Source of the DNA: Zymomonas mobilis
Lineage (GTDB): Bacteria; Pseudomonadota; Alphaproteobacteria; Sphingomonadales; Sphingomonadaceae
Assembly: GCF_006715975.1 (NCBI RefSeq)
Contig: NZ_VFOF01000001.1
Coordinates: 1,064,001 to 1,128,000 of the forward strand
DNA length: 64,000 nt
Direction of reading: 5' to 3'
The notes below the pieces were generated by a model. The model searched no databases. It was not told the DNA's origin and saw only the letters and a list, made by a program, of their open reading frames with translations. The translations under genes and the position numbers were made by a program. Below, piece after piece: positions 62,385 to 64,000 of this stretch. Each line of letters opens with the position of its first letter. Positions within the stretch are counted from its first letter, which is position 1.

Positions 62385-62993
62385 TCAGGCAGGTTCTTTT
62401 TCGGAAAGAGACGTCGCTGAAATAGGCCAACCGGCATTTATCAATAAATGGCGGGTTTCATAGAGGGGCAGCCCCATAACGGAAGAATGGCTGCCGGCTA
62501 GAAAACGGATAAACGATTCAGCATAGCCTTGAATGGCATAACCGCCCGCTTTTCCTTGCCATTCTCCACTAGCCACATAGTCTTCTATTTCTTGAGGGCT
62601 GAAGGGTTTGAATGTGACGATGCTGGATGATACCCGCAAGGCCGTAGGCGCGCCGTCTTTTTTCAAAGCAACTGCCGTTAAAACACGATGCCGCCGCCCA
62701 GATAACAGCTTGAGATAGGATGTTGCCTGTTTTTCGTTTTCTGCCTTAGGCAAAATACGACGGCCTGCGGCAACAACAGTATCTGCGGCCAGAACAAAAG
62801 AGTCAGAATTACGAGATGCTGCCCATTCTGCCTTTTCGTTGGCCATCCGCTGGACATATTCTAGCGGACGTTCACCTTTATGGGGTGTTTCATCAATATC
62901 TGCTGGAAGAACAAAATCGGGTTTAATACCGATACGTGCCAGCAATGCCAGCCGACGAGGACTGGCAGAAGCAAGAATAAGCGAAGATGCCAT
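62385..62993 (-). CDS. maf: Maf-type nucleoside triphosphate pyrophosphatase
   Basis: Cleaves non-canonical or pyrimidine nucleoside triphosphates to monophosphates and is linked to septum formation. Signatures: LILASASPRRLALLARIG, NEKAEWAA, VLAADTVV with the catalytic Asp, LSGRRHRVLTAVAL, and KAGGYAIQGYAESFIRFLAGSHSSVMGLPLYET. 202 residues. It is 4 bases downstream of infA and abuts the RNase E/G-like gene. Confidence 0.95.
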   Translation of the reverse strand: MASSLILASASPRRLALLARIGIKPDFVLPADIDETPHKGERPLEYVQRMANEKAEWAASRNSDSFVLAADTVVAAGRRILPKAENEKQATSYLKLLSGRRHRVLTAVALKKDGAPTALRVSSSIVTFKPFSPQEIEDYVASGEWQGKAGGYAIQGYAESFIRFLAGSHSSVMGLPLYETRHLLINAGWPISATSLSEKEPA

Positions 62994-62997
62994 AAAA

Positions 62998-63216
62998 TTA
63001 TTTAAAGCGGTAGGTGATCCGCCCTTTGGTCAGATCATAAGGGGTCAGTTCGACCAAAACTTCATCACCGACCAAGACGCGAATACGGTTTTTCCGCATT
63101 TTACCAGCCGTATGACCCAGAATTTCATGGTCATTTTCTAATTGAACACGGAACATCGCGTTGGGAAGAAGTTCCACAACACGACCACGCATTTCGAGTA
63201 ATTCTTCTTTTGCCAA
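62998..63216 (-). CDS. infA: Translation initiation factor IF-1
   Basis: 72-residue S1-fold protein that occupies the ribosomal A site during initiation. It reads [24 protein letters not shown], then [39 protein letters not shown], the complete IF-1 pattern. First gene of infA-maf-RNase E/G-yacG on the minus strand. A perfect 17-base palindrome lies 25 bases upstream. Confidence 0.98.
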
Positions 63217-63241
63217 ATGGAGCCTCTTTAATTTTCGATAG

Positions 63242-63258
63242 ACAGAATATTATTCTGT
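63242..63258. promoter_or_regulatory. Perfect palindrome upstream of infA
   Basis: ACAGAATA-T-TATTCTGT: 8-base arms with one central base, 26 bases before the infA ATG on the minus strand. It could be an operator or the base of a leader stem. I know no regulator that it matches. Confidence 0.4.
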
Positions 63259-63345
63259 GCCAGTTTGAAATTTAGCCGAATTTTTAACATCAGGCTTTTA
63301 CAAAAGATAATGCACAAAAATGCTAAAAATACCGACAGGTAAAAA

Positions 63346-63372
63346 TGCCTTCGGCAGCCGAAACTGCCGAGA
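63346..63372 (-). terminator. Terminator between the ABC auxiliary gene and infA
   Basis: CGGCAG (63352-63357) and CTGCCG (63364-63369) form the core stem. Flanking bases extend it, and on the minus strand a T-run (ATTTTT) follows. It lies about 60 bases past the stop of the auxiliary gene. Confidence 0.65.
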
Positions 63373-63434
63373 CTAAAAGCGCTCTTAACGTGATACGGCA
63401 TAAAAAGAAAGCCGTGATCCCAAAAAAGCTATTG

Positions 63435-64000
63435 TCAGGAAGCGGGCATTGTTACCTGTTGTTGATCCAACCAACTGGCGACTTCACCAGAAAGCTGGTT
63501 TGCCGCTTTGTTTAAAATATTGGCGACACTCACCGCATCTTGTTTGGTAACGGGCTGCCTTATTTCAAAATGATGGCTGGTAACGGTTTCCATCTTTTTG
63601 TCATTACTACCACGGAAAAAGGCATCATAAGTAATGACAACTTGTTGATGGACAGCATCCAATCCAAAGGCCGATAAATTACCCGTTAGGCGATAGGAAA
63701 CACCAACTGCGGAGCGATAGCTGACAACCATAAAGCGATTATGGCTGGCAATCGTTTCAGAAAGAACGTTACCGAAAAGATGAGATGGGGAATCAACCCA
63801 AACAGCATCTGTCAGATACGCAATCGTCGTTGGGCTGGTCGTTACCGGAATACGGGTAACTTTTAACTCGGCAGGGACAGCAGGCGGCGCCACCAGCAAT
63901 AATGGTTTGCTTTGCGAAGACGGCTTGTCATTAGCCGGAGCCGCCGCAGTCGCCGTTAGCGTCAGCAAATTTTTGGGCGGCTTGTGGTTACCTATATTGA
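63435..64000 (-). CDS. ABC-type transport auxiliary (PqiC/DUF330-like) protein, partial
   Basis: At least 177 residues, open to the right window edge. After a possible signal region (LLTLTATAAAPAND) comes KPLLLVAPPAVPAELKVTRIPVTTSPTTIAYLTDAVWVDSPSHLFGNVLSETI, then SYRLTGNLSAFGLDAVHQQVVITYDAFFRG, the pattern of lipoprotein partners of Mla/PqiB-type phospholipid transport systems. The N-terminus and any lipobox lie outside or at the edge. The TTG at 63968 is not a convincing start because the frame continues (GNHKPPKN). Confidence 0.7.
   Translation of the reverse strand, partial: NIGNHKPPKNLLTLTATAAAPANDKPSSQSKPLLLVAPPAVPAELKVTRIPVTTSPTTIAYLTDAVWVDSPSHLFGNVLSETIASHNRFMVVSYRSAVGVSYRLTGNLSAFGLDAVHQQVVITYDAFFRGSNDKKMETVTSHHFEIRQPVTKQDAVSVANILNKAANQLSGEVASWLDQQQVTMPAS

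Noticed and set aside
1-64000. CRISPR arrays, insertion sequences, integrases, prophage or attachment sites
   Set aside because: No regularly spaced repeats, transposase motifs or phage genes were seen. tRNA-Gly and tRNA-Phe have no integrase or duplicated 3' end nearby.

Overview
The window reads as a chromosomal segment of Zymomonas mobilis or a very close relative (Alphaproteobacteria, Sphingomonadales). Grounds: an Entner-Doudoroff KDPG aldolase whose protein sequence I recognise as the Zymomonas one, a hopanoid side-chain block hpnI-J-K-L, a cytochrome bc1 operon, a CcrM-type GANTC methylase, a one-cysteine DksA, a ROSE-type leader before a small heat-shock gene, and moderate base composition with AT-rich spacers. 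I see no insertion sequence, integrase, prophage or CRISPR array. Gene density is high and most genes are core metabolism.

Layout. 1-2.5 kb: tail of a glycosyltransferase, then clpP and clpX. 2.5-4.4 kb: minus-strand GNAT, hemF, trmL. 4.6-8.6 kb: petABC (Rieske protein, cytochrome b, cytochrome c1), mtgA on the minus strand, and a monohaem cytochrome c. 8.6-14.8 kb: nagA, then a TetR gene divergent from a tripartite NodT/EmrA/EmrB-type efflux operon. 14.85-19.8 kb: a purine uptake and salvage block (CNT nucleoside transporter, AzgA-type purine permease, NUP-family protein, adenine deaminase). 19.8-24.5 kb: hpnIJKL. 24.5-29.2 kb: tRNA-Gly, aldo/keto reductase, a periplasmic B12-binding protein, and a cobalamin riboswitch with btuB. 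29.3-38.4 kb, all minus: dnaN, a peptide-type ABC transporter whose binding protein and permease are fused, nlpD-like, surE and serS. 38.6-43.2 kb: dksA, a divergent YdcH-family pair, hsp20 behind a ROSE-like thermometer, an S10-family peptidase and a low-complexity exported protein. 43.4-50 kb: mscS, eda, msrA, a Sua5/TsaC gene split by a -1 frameshift, then a cobalamin riboswitch with metE. 50-64 kb: POT peptide transporter, glmM-thiD-rnhB, ccrM-folP, a bestrophin-like protein, an FAD-linked oxidase, sapC, a DUF4186 gene, tRNA-Phe, and the minus-strand group yacG, RNase E/G-like, maf, infA and an ABC auxiliary lipoprotein-like gene.

Themes. B12 control appears twice: uptake (btuB) and the B12-independent methionine synthase (metE) both sit behind cobalamin riboswitches, so B12 should lower both. 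Membrane fitness is represented by hopanoid tailoring, an efflux pump, MscS and envelope enzymes. The respiratory block supplies a bc1 complex and a small cytochrome c, but no terminal oxidase lies in the window.

Most notable points: (i) an 834-residue substrate-binding-protein/permease fusion with an extra linking membrane helix; (ii) a Sua5/TsaC gene in two frames that meet exactly at an A AAA AAG slippery heptamer; (iii) a CNT transporter whose first membrane helix can only be reached from a non-canonical start such as ATT; (iv) a ROSE-like UCGCU/AGGA hairpin over the hsp20 ribosome-binding site; (v) two perfect or near-perfect hairpins between hpnK and hpnL. None amounts to a clearly new multi-gene system. 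The fusion transporter and the frameshifted Sua5 are the best candidates for something undescribed.
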